Shown: positions 20,356-31,600 of the stretch, in pieces | Layout of the letters: each line of letters begins with the position of its first letter | Position numbering within the stretch: the stretch's first letter is position 1 | Assembly: GCA_012862575.1 (NCBI GenBank) | Contig: BLSF01000008.1 | Coordinates: forward strand, 186,001-250,000 | Reading direction: 5' to 3' | DNA: 64,000 nt | Source of the DNA: Parietichytrium sp. I65-24A | Taxonomy: Eukaryota > Sar > Bigyra > Thraustochytrida > Thraustochytriidae | Program-made: the position numbers and the translations under genes | Notes under the pieces: model-generated | Databases searched by the model: none | The model's input: the letters and a program-made list of their open reading frames with translations, nothing else | Told to the model about the DNA's origin: nothing

Positions 20356-22902
20356 TCACTGCAAAACTTCGTCCTCTCCACTGTTTTTAAAGAGGTACTC
20401 TGCCAAGAAGTCAATAGGATCGTCGGGCTTGATGCGGCAGGTTTCCACAAGACCTTTGGAGAGAGTGGGCATCACGTGCTTGAGCAAATAGTTTCGAAGT
20501 GGTTCGGATCGAGCTTCTAGCAGCTCTTCTTCATGCCGACGAATCTGCTCCTGGTGCTCCTCTGAGGCCTTGACTTTCCCGGCCTCCTCGTCTCTCCGCT
20601 TCACCTCATTCTCCTCGCGTTGCTTGCGCTCAAGCCGCTCCTTTTCAAGCTTGAGAGCATCTTCTTGAGCTTTCTTCTCGCGAGTCTCCTCCTCTGTTGG
20701 ATGATAATTAAAAGGTCTTCCGCCCTGTTCTACATACATGCAAACGTTTTCAAAGGTTGCGACATCCATTTGTTTCTGGTTCGATTCAGCCTCCTTTGAC
20801 TCTTTGCCCTCCTCATCGCCACCCTTCGATTCGCTCTCTGATATCTCCGGCTCCTTCTCCTCACTTGCAAAGTCGAGAGTCTCATCTGTCGGAACCAACA
20901 AGCTCTCGAGCTTGCAAATGGATTCGAAGAAACTGAGAGGGGTGTTCACCTTGCTCTCGTCATTTCTGACTCTGTAGCTTTTAAGTTCTACTGCAAAAGC
21001 GTCCGGGTCCGCAGCCTTGTCGCCAACGGCGCGACACGCGCGCTCCTCTAGGACCTCATCGCGAGCATTCAACTCCACAATAGCATTTGGGCAGATACGA
21101 CGATCAAGAACGAAAACATCAGCTTCCGCGTCAGCTTCACCCTCGGCGTCTTTACCGGGTTCTTCGTCGTCATCTGCGTCGACAAGGTCATCCTCTTCTG
21201 CGTTTGCGTCATCTTCTCCTTGAGCCTCGGGGTCAAAGAGACCGTCTGTGATGGCAGACACCCCGTACAGTCGCTTCAGGCCTGGGTACGACAAGTTCTC
21301 GCCGTCCAAGACGTAGCCGTGATTCAGACACTCCGAAGTCAAAAGCTTTGCTCTGATGGCCTTCGAGATGAGCTTGTTCGACACCTTGCCCTTCTTTTCC
21401 TTGCAGGCTTCGACCCTCTCGGCAAGACGCTCGAGAGCGCTTTTGCGCGTGAGTGCCTGGAACACCTCATCCTCCTCTTCGTTCACTTCTTCTTCTTCTT
21501 CCTCCGCTCCGTCGCCACTATCTTTGCCTTCCCCCTCCTCGTCCTCACCCTGAGCGCTCTCCCGAAGACGCTGGCGCTCTTCCTTTTGGCGCGCCTTCTC
21601 ATCGCGATATTCCTGAACCTTCGCGTCGCGCTCTGCGCGAGTAGCTTGCAGCTTTTCCAACAGCTCATTTACCGCTCGGTCGCTTGAGACCACAGGGATA
21701 TAATATTCCTTCGAAACGCGCTGTGCAAGGGTTGTTTTGCCACTTCCTGGAGGGCCTTGTACCACGAGGCGAATTGGGCGGAGGTCACGAGTCGCCTTAA
21801 ATTCCTCAGCGATCTTGTTGATGTTTGCAACAATTCCCTCGCGGCTTGCCCACTCTTCTACGAGGGACTCCACAGTGCTCTCTGCAGTGTCAAAGGAGAT
21901 GTTGCTCTGGAGCTCTTTCCAGGACTCGTCGCCCGCAATGATCGCGTCGGTTTCCTCCTCCCCAGCAATCTTGCACGGGGCCTTAAATTGTTGCCACGCA
22001 TTCCTCTGAGCCTCTAGCTCTTCTTCGGAAGACTCCTCGGTGACATCCTGCTTGTCAAGCAGCGCAAGCTCTGGATGTGGCTGTAAGACAGAGTAGATTG
22101 CGGTGACAATGTCAAAAACTGAGTCGTTTGATTGGTCCGCGATCACAGCATACTGCTGAGAAGGCGGGTTTTCAAGGGCGCTGCAGGTTGCGGTGGCCAA
22201 GTCTGCTACATGAACTGTGGGAATGACGTTTTTGCACCCATCGTTAATGCTCGGCAGAATTGGTTCCCTTCCAAGCCAAGCATCGCGGAAAAAATGGTGA
22301 AGAAGGTCTTCCTCTGCTCCGTAAAGCAAGCCAGCTGCAAGGACGGTCGTTGAGAGATTGTCGTGTGCTAGAGCAAGCACCTGTGACTCTAGTGTCTTGT
22401 GAAGAAGAAAGTTGGCCGGTGGTTTTCTCCGGCGAAAGTCTGCCTCGCGGAAAACAGGCACTTTTGCACGCTCGGACTTCTCCTCTTCCTCCTCACCGCC
22501 GTCCTTCTCTTCGGATTCATCCTCGGCCATGTCCGGTGTGTTGTCCCAAGTGTGAAGAGAAGATACCAGGACTAGAGACTTGGACCCGTCAAAAGTCTTT
22601 TTGAGCGCCTTGACGATCGTAGACGCCTCCTTCACCGAGGCGTGAGTATCGAGTACGATTCTGTCTGCCTTTCTCGCCAGCTCGCACACTGCGTCGAGGT
22701 CCGAGCGCGGGGCCGCTTCAGTCACCCCCATAGGCACGCCCCTGTCCTCGTCCATCACGTACGATACGGACCCATATATCTCGAGGGTCTCTTTCTCATC
22801 TTCCTCGCCTAGATCCGCGTTCCTCTTGGCCAGCTGGCTGAGCAGCGTTCTCTTGACTGCTCCGCCCACAAAGCCATCCACGCCCTCGATGAAGACCTTC
22901 AT
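20356..22902 (-). CDS. AK7: Adenylate kinase 7 (axonemal, Dpy-30 domain)
   Basis: Ortholog-like match to ciliary adenylate kinase 7, which interconverts ATP, ADP and AMP along motile cilia. 848 residues in one exon. Residues 1-330 form the AK7-specific epimerase-like region, with AAGLLYGAEEDLLHHFF and KNVIPTVHVADLA almost as in vertebrate AK7. Around residue 379 is the nucleotide-binding loop GPPGSGKTTLAQ, interrupted further on by acidic inserts typical of the family. The last 45 residues are a Dpy-30 dimerisation motif (LRNYLLKHVMPTLSKGL ... DFLAEYLFKNS), which docks proteins on the axoneme. The ATG at 22902 was chosen; the frame extends upstream only to a GTG. It is head to head with the radial spoke gene, 1.16 kb apart. 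Family assignment is very secure. Confidence 0.95.
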   Translation of the reverse strand: MKVFIEGVDGFVGGAVKRTLLSQLAKRNADLGEEDEKETLEIYGSVSYVMDEDRGVPMGVTEAAPRSDLDAVCELARKADRIVLDTHASVKEASTIVKALKKTFDGSKSLVLVSSLHTWDNTPDMAEDESEEKDGGEEEEEKSERAKVPVFREADFRRRKPPANFLLHKTLESQVLALAHDNLSTTVLAAGLLYGAEEDLLHHFFRDAWLGREPILPSINDGCKNVIPTVHVADLATATCSALENPPSQQYAVIADQSNDSVFDIVTAIYSVLQPHPELALLDKQDVTEESSEEELEAQRNAWQQFKAPCKIAGEEETDAIIAGDESWKELQSNISFDTAESTVESLVEEWASREGIVANINKIAEEFKATRDLRPIRLVVQGPPGSGKTTLAQRVSKEYYIPVVSSDRAVNELLEKLQATRAERDAKVQEYRDEKARQKEERQRLRESAQGEDEEGEGKDSGDGAEEEEEEVNEEEDEVFQALTRKSALERLAERVEACKEKKGKVSNKLISKAIRAKLLTSECLNHGYVLDGENLSYPGLKRLYGVSAITDGLFDPEAQGEDDANAEEDDLVDADDDEEPGKDAEGEADAEADVFVLDRRICPNAIVELNARDEVLEERACRAVGDKAADPDAFAVELKSYRVRNDESKVNTPLSFFESICKLESLLVPTDETLDFASEEKEPEISESESKGGDEEGKESKEAESNQKQMDVATFENVCMYVEQGGRPFNYHPTEEETREKKAQEDALKLEKERLERKQREENEVKRRDEEAGKVKASEEHQEQIRRHEEELLEARSEPLRNYLLKHVMPTLSKGLVETCRIKPDDPIDFLAEYLFKNSGEDEVLQ

Positions 22903-24060
22903 CTTCCCGTCCTTCCCGCTCGCCGAATCCCCAACCTCCCCGAGCACCTCTCACGCGGGGCAATCCGGTGCGATGCGATGCAAATGCAAATGCAATGCAA
23001 TGCAATGTAATGGTCGATCGGTCGTGCGACGACGGTCCCACAGTCGTTCGTTCGCTCTGAGCTGCGCTCGCAGACGTCCTGCTTCCTGTTCGTTGCTCTC
23101 AGCTGCTTAGCTGTCCAGCTGCTTAGCTGTCCAGCTGCTTAGCTGTCCAGCTGCTTAGCGTAGTGCCACTCACTCACTCAATGAATGAATCACTCTAATT
23201 GCTTGCTTCCTTCCTTCCTTGTGCGCTCTCGCAGAAGTCACAGCCACGTCCGTAAAAGCTTGCCTCTGTTACGTTTGGCCAATACTAGTATGGTTTTCTA
23301 GATTCTAATGACTGACTTGGAGCTTGCTGGTTCACTGTCAACGAAATGAATGAATGAATGAATGAATGAATGAATGTTGACTTTGAAATGAGGGCTCAAC
23401 TGCTCTTCGTCTCTGTCCATGTCTCTGTCTCTGTGAATGCCCAGCGATTGGCTCAACTGCATGCATAGTGCTCCGAGACAAAGAAAGAAGTGAAATATAA
23501 AATAAGTGTTCTGAGCTAACATTGCATTCATCAGCAATTGCCAAAACAACAAAAGTCAAATTTCGAGTCACTTAATTTCAGAACTTCAATCGAAAACTTC
23601 GAACAGAATTCAACAAACGTAATTCCCTTCCTACATTATCGCTTAACCAAACCCGCTACTCCCCGGCCTTCGAAACGGATCTCCAGGAGCATAGCCTCCT
23701 CCATATCCCTCCCTAACCCTCGCCAGCCCATTAATTTCCCCTGTATCAGCTTATACAGAACAAGGGAACGCTCGCGAATAAAGAGCCCTTCGGCGCTGTC
23801 GGTTGCCGGATGGTAAGTAACGTTGAACGAGGATGAGCAAAATGAGCAATGAGAAAGGAGAAATGAGAAATGAGAAAGGAGAGAAAGAGTGACTCACATG
23901 TCAACCAGGAGCAGGAAGAAGTGAAAGAGAGACAGAGAGAGACAAAGAGAGCGAAGGGAGCAACTGAGTCAGTAGGTGAGGAAGTGGAGGAGAGAGCGAG
24001 GAGAGGTGGTGGGTTCGTAGAGGCGGAGTGAGAAGGGTTGGGAAAGCGTGTGTGGGAAAG
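22903..24060. promoter_or_regulatory. Shared upstream region of two flagellar genes (AK7 and RSP4/6)
   Basis: The 1.16 kb between divergent flagellar genes presumably holds both promoters. Contents: GCAAAT/GCAAT words (22971-23012), a 16-base AGCTGCTTAGCTGTCC array (23101-23160), an AATG run (23345-23376), and GAGAAATGAGAA-type repeats near 23830-23895. A GTTGCC half-site occurs at 23802-23807, but a full RFX X-box is not present. No TATA box is clear. Shared control is inference from the layout. Confidence 0.45.
23101..23160. repeat. 16-base tandem repeat, nearly four copies
   Basis: AGCTGCTTAGCTGTCC repeated three times plus 12 bases. It contains AGCTG/CAGCT palindromic contacts between units. 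Lies about 200 bases upstream of AK7. Confidence 0.9.
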
Positions 24061-25528
24061 ATGGGCGACTTTGAGGAGGCAAAGGCGTTTCTCATGCAGG
24101 ATGAGAATGGGACCAATCTGGTGAGTTAAGGCAGACATGCCGCGCGCGAGACGCAGCAATGGGAAATGGGGAAATGGGGAAATGGGGAAATGGGGGGGAA
24201 AGAGACAAGAGACAAGAGCGGTTTGATGAGCGAAATGAAGGAATGAATGAATGATGGACTGACCTCGTGGATGACTTTTGGCTGTGCAGTACGACCACAT
24301 CTCGGACGTGCTGATCAAGGTTCTCACGGAAAGACCGAAAGACGCGGTGGCTATTTTCGAGCATCTCTCCTCGTCGGTAAAGAATGGCACCGTGAAGAAA
24401 GAGGCGAGCATGAACAACTTGGAGCGTGACGCAGTGAGGCGCTATTGCAAGTCTATCTCCAGGCTTCACAAGACAGAGGAGGAGGAGGCCAACGATGAGG
24501 AGAAAGAGGAGCAGAAAGAAGAACCGCTCCCAGCTCCCAGGGCTGCTGCCATTATCAACCTCGACGCACAGGCGATGGCATGGAGCGCTGCTGGCGTTCG
24601 CATCGAGCCAGGCGATCTCCTTAAACTTCAACTTTCTCTCGCTCGTGCTGCAGGCGCGGATGATTCGATTGAAGAGCTGAAGATCTGGGGAAAGCTCTTT
24701 GGCCGAGAAGCAGACTACTACGTCGCAGAGGGTCTCGGCGGTCAGACCCCGTCAGAAGAGGAGGAAGAAGGGAAAGAGGCACCGGAGGCTGATGCAAACA
24801 AGTACAGCTACTGGGTGTGCAACTTTCCAGGCGACAAATGGACACAGCTTCCACCTGTGCGCCCGTCTGGAATCCTATGTGCGAGGCAAATCAAAAAGTT
24901 CTTGACAGGCAGGCTCGATGCCGATGTATCGGGCTACCCAACTTTCCCAGGAAAGGAGGCTGACTACGTTCGCTGCTTGATCGCCCTCATCAATTCCGAG
25001 TGCGCTCTTGCACCGAAAGGGTTCTATACTGTGGGTGATGACAACGATGGCATCAACCCAGACGAAGAGTTCACATTTCCATCTGCAGAAGATCTTGCCA
25101 GCGCTGCTGGCTGGGACACATTCGGACTCGACTTCAGCTCCATTGGAACTGTTGCGCCTGTAGTATCCGAAGACGAGGAAGGGAACGAGGTTTCGAGTCC
25201 CGAGGGATGGGAGCTCCAACGTCTTCGCGAGCCAAAGGCAGAAGACTGGGCAGTTCGCCGCTATCCTGTTACATTGGTAGATGCAACAGACGCAAAGGTG
25301 GTGTTGCGGTCCAGCAAGTGGCCAGGGGCTTTCACTGTCGCTAGCCCTGCCTTCAGCAAGTGGGCAAACGTTTATGTCGGATACGGATACCCATCCTCAG
25401 ACGCATTGTACACACCCCCAATGCCTCCAGCGCTACAGAAAGAGTTTGATGGCTCAGCGCTCAAGGAACAGGCTGATATTACGCAAGACCCAACTCCAGC
25501 AGAAGGCAAAGAGGAAGAGGAGGAGTAG
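24061..25528 (+). CDS. Radial spoke head protein RSP4/6 family (two exons)
   Basis: Predicted component of the radial spoke head, which links the central pair and outer doublets of motile cilia. Exon 1 24061-24120 encodes MGDFEEAKAFLMQDENGTNL; intron 24121-24289 (GTGAGT...TGCAG, 169 bases); exon 2 24290-25528 starts YDHISDVLIKVLTERP. Joined, this reproduces the family's N-terminal helix (LYDHLSDVL-type). The core signature is clear: NKYSYWVCNFPGDKWTQLPP, then QIKKFLTGRLDADVSGYPTFPGKEADYVR, near residues 183-235, and the C-terminal GYGYPSSDALYTPPMPP. The tail is Glu-rich. 432 residues, shorter than vertebrate RSPH4A/6A (about 700) but close to the algal RSP4/6 size. The intron itself carries a GGGGAAAT array. 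RSP4 and RSP6 cannot be told apart here. Confidence 0.93.
24158..24200. repeat. GGGGAAAT array inside the radial spoke gene intron
   Basis: About four copies of an 8-base GGGGAAAT unit within the 169-base intron, followed by GACAAGA duplications and GAATGAATG repeats before the acceptor. G-rich and on the sense strand, so it could form a G-quadruplex in the pre-mRNA; inference. Confidence 0.8.
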
Positions 25529-25773
25529 AGCATTTGCCCTAGATTTTCATGAGTTCAGATGTTTCTTTAATAATCAAATTTTTAGAATTTGGTAGTACCG
25601 CCTGGCGAAAGAGGTTGAGGCGAAACAAGTGCCACGTACGTTCTCTTCTAATTAATATATAAAAAACAAATTGTGACTACGCGCGAGTGTTGCATACGTC
25701 ACATGCTCGTGTGAGTCTCCGGAGTCAATGACAGGTCTCGGAGCCCAGCTATTCACTATCCTATACTGTGTCC
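25529..25773. other. Convergent 3' region, radial spoke / USP
   Basis: 245 AT-rich bases where the radial spoke gene and the USP gene end tail to tail. Nothing else is visible. Confidence 0.5.
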
Positions 25774-27287
25774 TCAAAAGCTCTCCGCCTCGAGCCAAGT
25801 TTTTGGAGTAGCTACCAATTCGCCCCAGCTCGAAGACGGGTCAACTATGTCCTGTCGCTCATAAAAGAGCATGTAAGCTTGGCAGCTTCGGACTTCTTTT
25901 TCAGTAACGTTGCGCACTTGGCTATCAGAGATATGAACCCATTGCGTTTGGTTCAAGCGGCGATACGCGGTGAAGTGCCCTCCCTCCGCGCCTCCATGGT
26001 GCACCAGGACGGCCTTTAGGTCGTAGTGGCGCGCTGAATATTTCTTTTCGATTGTCAAAGTCCCTATTTGCGCCTGCGTCTCATCTTTGAGGCCCAACTG
26101 GGAGAATTTGCTCAAAAGGCCATCCATCCCGAGCCCCACTGGGTTCATATAGAATTGGAATCTGCAAAACTCGGTCCGCAAGGGGAATGAGACGTGCTGA
26201 ATTAGTTTCATATGTCGACCGGATGCCATATCGAAATGCCTTCGGCCAAGATGAATGCACATGATTCCAGGAAGTCGTCCTAAGCAGCTGCGCCTGTACA
26301 TGTTTCGGCGTTGCGATGCACAAAGACCATGGCAAATAACGTCCTCGACAACTTCTTGACGGATAAAAGTTTGCATCGCACCTTCGAGCGAGGAGATCAA
26401 CTTTCGCGACCCATCCTGTACAGTGGAAGCGGGAGTGCGCGAAAAGAGTTCCCCGTGAGCGGGGAAATAGACCCACATACCGTGCATGCCATCTGACTCA
26501 TAATCGTCCCTTGAAAGGGGTTTCCAGGGATTTTGGTAAACGGAGATGTTGCTGTTTGATTTTCTGCGCGACCTTTCATCACGTTGAACATAGACTGCAA
26601 GGCCCGTTCTCTAGCCAAAACAGCGACTTGTTTGTCCACTGCCTCCAAAAGGTAGTGCATCATCTCGTCCGAGTCTTGCTGCTCGTATCTTCTTCGTTTA
26701 AACTCGGCGTTCAGCGAGAGTAGATTTTGCAAAAGTGTGCGGACGTTGAGAGGCTGTAAGAGGCCGGGTGCAGGGTCTATGCATGCTGGTTGCAAGGCTT
26801 GAATGACCCATGCAAGGTCTTCCTGCTGAAACGCTTTGTAGCCTTCTTGAAACGGATCGCAGATGTACTTGACGGCCAGCGCACAACTCGCCAAAGCTTG
26901 CAAGAGCGCGTTCACAAAGCACGAATTACCGAGGTTGAGCAAACCTCGCACGCATTCTGCATTGGCTCCCCGGTGCAGGTTGATTTGATCGAGAGCTCGT
27001 ATCGGTGGCGCGTTTGAAACCTGCGCGCACATTTTCAGCTGCACAGGAGAGTACGAGTTCGGCCCCAAAACCTTCGACAACGCTCCCAACACCATCAGAC
27101 CTTCCCAGCGCTCTCCTTCTGCATCGATCTCGAGCGCGTCTTTGCTACACAGTGCCTCATTATCACCGTTTCCGCTCTCTTTCTTTGCCCCATTTTCGCC
27201 CGTTTCAAGCTCGCTCGAGCTTATACCAGCGTCAAAATCCAACGCCTCTGTTGAGCTTGATCGCCGGTGCACTCTGCCATGGGACAT
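25774..27287 (-). CDS. USP-family deubiquitinase with a reading-frame break or unusual intron
   Basis: Ubiquitin-specific protease, a cysteine peptidase removing ubiquitin. The N-terminal frame (27287 to about 26397) holds the Cys box GLLNLGNSCFVNALLQALAS and the QQDSDEMMHYLLEAVD segment. A second frame (to 25774) holds the His box GGHFTAYRRLNQTQWVHISDSQV. The layout and the CxxC...LPLPL zinc-knuckle region resemble USP30-like enzymes by eye. The two frames overlap near 26400-26487 and no uninterrupted frame joins them. Either a base was lost or gained there, or a 65-base GTATGT...TGTACAG intron (26419-26483) is removed, which restores the frame but deletes the conserved CxxC and LPLPL. The frame also stays open about 17 codons upstream of the chosen ATG, to a possible acceptor at 27338, and a basic upstream exon (27635-27512) may exist. 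Catalytic Cys and His are present. Confidence 0.78.
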
Positions 27288-28198
27288 GAGAACCAGCGGG
27301 CCGTTACGCTCTGCGTAGTATTCTTGCTCAAATTTGTCCTACTTTTATCGTCCCCGGGGACTCTTTTCTCTCCCAAACGTACGCCAATTGCAAGGGTCTC
27401 CGCAGTCTCCGCATCCGCTCAAAGTACGCTACTTGTGCTCCCTTTGCTCAAGGATCAAGGAACCGCTCGCTTGTTCGTCTTGATACCATTGTGCCGCAAT
27501 AGCAATCTCACTGATTTCAAAGGCAATCTGCTTGGACTTTGCAACGAAGAGCTTTTGCCAGAACCTTCGACGAGCGCGAGAATCGATGGATGGATATCTC
27601 TTTAGTCCACGCAAGTGTGTTGAACATGAAGACAATTGCGACTCAGAGGATGAAGATACGTGAGGAACAATCTATCTCCAAATCGGGTGGATGCGAGTAA
27701 GATCTTCTTTCTTAATTTAGTTTTTAAAATCAAGGTTTGAAGACTGGAAATGCTGCATCTGGACGGGCAATAGCTGGTTGTATTTCAAGGCATTTGGTTT
27801 TCACTAACAAGGAAGACTGCCAAAGTCAGGCGCACGACTTGCAGACAAATCAATTCAAAAAATCAATTCGAAAAAAACATTCAAATAGAAATTCACAGTA
27901 CTCAGTACTCGTACCAGGGCACCTACTCACTTCCCATACTACTTCTAATCTACTTCTCTTCGAAGCAAACTTTCAAATTCAAACGACTGCTCGAACAAAA
28001 TAGAACCACACTGGAGAACCGTCCTTCCGCTATCCTCACTCACCCAAAACGCTACGACCGAAGCTCCTTTACCAGAACCGGTAGCGATGGCGCAGCTCTC
28101 TCTCCCTCCCTCTATCTTCCCTCTCTCACACTATTGAAATCAGCATATCTCAACAAGGGGGAAGGGAAGAACCGCAACAAAGTTTTTAACAGCCGAAG

Positions 28199-28326
28199 CC
28201 CACAGACCCACAAACCCAACATCCACAAACCCACAGACACACAGACCCACAATACGTCGATTGCGCACGGTGGGACGGTGCTTCAGCGGGACGGTGCTTC
28301 AGCGGGACAGTGGGACAGTGGGACGG
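28199..28326. repeat. Tandem repeats upstream of the CHD gene
   Basis: CACAGACC/CACAAACC words (28199-28250) and GGGACGGTGCTTCAGC x2 followed by GGGACAGT x2 (28271-28326). Confidence 0.75.
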
Positions 28327-28530
28327 AGGGGGTGCGCGCGGACCAGCGGGACGAAAGAGCGGCACGACCGGCGATCCGAGAGAAACCTTGAGCGGAAGTA
28401 GCGGAAGAGAGAGGAAAAGAGAGGAAAATAGACGGAGCGAGGGGAAAAGGGGAGAAAAGGGGGGGAAAGTGAGTGAGAAAGGAAAGAGAGAGAAGGTGAG
28501 GCATCCCAGTGTGGTCCGTTTCGCGAGGCA

Positions 28531-28570
28531 GTGCTTTGGTGCTTTGGTGTTTTGGTGCTTTGGTGCTCGG
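28531..28570. repeat. 8-base tandem repeat GTGCTTTG
   Basis: Four copies (one variant GTGTTTTG) and a partial fifth, about 105 bases before the CHD start codon. Confidence 0.85.
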
Positions 28571-28672
28571 CTTTAAACGCGGCCAAAGAAGAAAGAAGAA
28601 AGAAGTCGGTGTGTAAGAGAGTGAAAGGCGAAAGGAAGAGGAGGCGTCTTATTGGCTTGAAGAGGTGGAAAA

Positions 28673-31600
28673 ATGAGCCGCGAAAGGGCTTCGCGAAGGG
28701 CTAAGCAGAATGTGAGCTACGCAGAGAACGAAGACGAAGACGGGGCCGCCGCTGTAGAGTCGTTGATGGAGGTTGATGGTAGCAGTGATGAGAATGGGCA
28801 TGAGAGCAAGACCGCGCGCAGCAGGAAGGGCAGGAAAAAAGCCGCTGCAAAGCCTGCCGCCAAGGCCAAAAAGCCCCGCGGAAAGAAACGTTCTCGTAAC
28901 GACGATGACGAGGACGAGGATGTGTCCGTCGACCTGGACGATGACGAAGAGGAATTCGTGGATGATGAAGACGACAACGAGGAGGAGGAGGATATTGTGG
29001 CAGATTTGGCTTCTGACGCGGAATCTGACGAGGAAATCAGAGGCAGGGGCAAGAAGAAGCCACCGCCGGGGAAGAAAGGCGCAGCCAGCAAGAAGGGCAA
29101 CAAGCAGCCTGCAAAGGCTAAGGCTCCTGCTCCAAAAGCCGGTAAAAAGCCGGCGGCGAAAAAGCCGAAAAAGGGTGAGGTTGATGAGTCCGAGATCATT
29201 CACACCGGCCCAAACAGACCGCAGCGGCAGAGGAAGAAACCGAAAGAGGTGGTAGAGCGTGTATCCTACCAAGAGGATGAGGACGAAGAAGATATTTTCG
29301 AGGACAAGGTGGCCGCGGAACTGGAGAACTACGAGCTCGTGGCAAAGGCATACGATGTGGCGGGGCTCAAGATCGAAAAGCTCCTTGCGCACGCTCGCAA
29401 GACGAAAGGGGAGTGGCTAGCGTTTTGCAAAAAGATGAATACCAGCAAGGTCAAGAAGGGTAGGAGATTCGAGCTTATCGCTTACGAGGACGCCATCGAA
29501 GAGCAGGAAGAGCAAGAGGAGCTCAATCGCAAGGCAGCGCAAGATGGCATCGATCCCGAAAAGCTGAAGCGCAAGAGCAAGAAGAAGCGCAAGCTCTCTA
29601 AAAAGAAGCTTCGCAAAGAAGAAACTCGCTACCTCGTCAAGTGGGCGAAGGAATCTTACTTTCACGTCTCGTGGGAAACAGCCAAGGCTCTAAAGGCTTA
29701 CATTGGGGACAACCGCCTTGTCGACAGGCAAATCAAGAAGCTGGAGCAGAGCCCTGCGATGATCGACGAGGAAGAGCTCACGGACTTGCAGAAAATTGAC
29801 CGCATAGTAGACTATAACACGTTCACGGAGGAGGTGGACGAAGTGGAGGAAGATAACAACCCTGCAACCAAGGAAGCAGCCGCCAGTGACGGTCCCCATG
29901 ATCGACCAAACGGCATGGCCGAGACTGCGGAGATAACCACTGCAGCTGTGCGAGCTTTAGATGCGGAGAAGAATGGAGAGCCAGTCAAAGCAACTTCCTC
30001 GAGCCCTTCCAAAGTGGACGGCAAGGACAAGGACGAGGACGATGACGAGGACGATGATGACGATGAGGATGACGACGATGAGGACGACGATGAAGGGAAG
30101 AAGGCGGCCCGTAAAACTGGCAAGAAACACGAAGTAGTCCGCTGGGAGTACTTGGTCAAGTGGAAGTCACAAGGCTACGAAGACGCGACTTGGGAGCTCT
30201 TTGAGGACTTGCAACGTATTGACGACCACCAGGCTAAGATCGACTTGTTCAAATACCGAGACAGTGACGAATATCGCAGTAGCCGGGGGAACCTCGGCGA
30301 GAAAGACAGTGCATACAGCTCCAAAGGTGAATTCAAGAATGGCCGAAAACTTCGCTCTTATCAGTGTGAAGCTGTTGAATGGCTCACCTTCAACTTTACG
30401 CAGGGTCGCGGGTCCATCCTTGCCGACGAGATGGGTCTTGGGAAAACTTGTCAGACAGTAACATACATCCACCGTCTTCGCCACCAGCAAGGTGTTGCCG
30501 GGCCGTTTCTCATTGTTGCCCCCCTGGCCACGTTACCGCACTGGCAGCGCGAATTCGAGGCTTGGACGGATTTCAATTGCATTACCTATCACGGATCCGC
30601 TGATGGCCGCACGTTGATGCGCGAAAAGGAGTGGTATTGGGAGGACGGCAAGACAAAAGGACCAAAGGGTATGCCCCGCTTTGACGCCCTGGTTACGAAT
30701 TACGAAACCATCTTGAGTGATGCTACGGACTTGCGCAAGTTCAAGTGGGCTCTTCTTGTTGTGGATGAGGCTCATCGACTGAAGGGCAACGACTCTCGAT
30801 TGACCGTGTGTTTGCGAGAAACGTTCAAATTCGACGCCAAAATGCTTTTGACGGGCACACCCATCCAGAACAAACTCCCGGAGCTCTGGACTCTGCTCAA
30901 CTTTATTGCCCCGAACGACTTTGCCTCGTTGGACGAGTTCAAGGAAAAGTATGACGACATGAAGACCGCTGACGAGATGGATCGCTTTCACGATCGCCTA
31001 CGGCCTTTCATGTTGCGCCGCATTAAATCCGAGGTCGAGCCGCTGCCAGATCGTGAAGACGTGCTGGTTGAAGTGGAGCTGACGATTTTGCAGAAACGTT
31101 TTTACCGTGCCATTTACGAAAAGAATACCGAGTATCTCCTCGCTGGTGTCGAAAAGGGAGCTCGTGTGTCGCTCAACAATGTTGCTATGGAGCTCCGCAA
31201 GTGCTGCTGTCACCCGTATCTCATCGATGGCGTGGAGTCCAAAATTTTGACTGACAGCCCCTTCCCGCCAAACGCCACTGTCGAAGAAAAACGTAGCCAT
31301 ATTTTTGACAAGCTTGTGGAGGCGAGCGGAAAGCTTATCCTTCTGGACAAGCTGCTTCCGAAATTGAAAAACGAGGGCCATCGTGTTTTGATATTTAGTC
31401 AAATGACTAGAATGTTGGATATCCTCGAGGACTATCTTCGGTTCCGCGAGTACGCATACGAGCGTATTGACGGAAGCGTGCGTGGTGTGGACCGCCAATT
31501 CGCGATTGATCGATTCTCCTCTCAAAACTCTCAGTCCTTCGCATTTCTTCTCAGCACGCGAGGCTGTGGTCAGGGAATCAATTTGACTGCTGCAGACACT

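Larger units (their letters stand above)
27288..28672. other. Divergent upstream region, USP / CHD genes
   Basis: About 1.4 kb. Minus strand 27635-27512 could be an extra 5' exon of the USP gene (see that entry). The rest has no supported gene and holds a GTACC-rich word (27893-27922), ACCCACAGA/CAAACCC repeats (28199-28250), a 15-base CGGGACGGTGCTTCAG duplication with GGGACAGT copies (28271-28326), GGGGAAAAG-type purine repeats near 28440-28470, and a GTGCTTTG array (28531-28570). Confidence 0.5.

Noticed and set aside
23802-23822. Possible RFX X-box between AK7 and the radial spoke gene
   Set aside because: GTTGCC is present, but the second half-site is 8 bases away, outside the 0-3 base spacer that X-boxes use.
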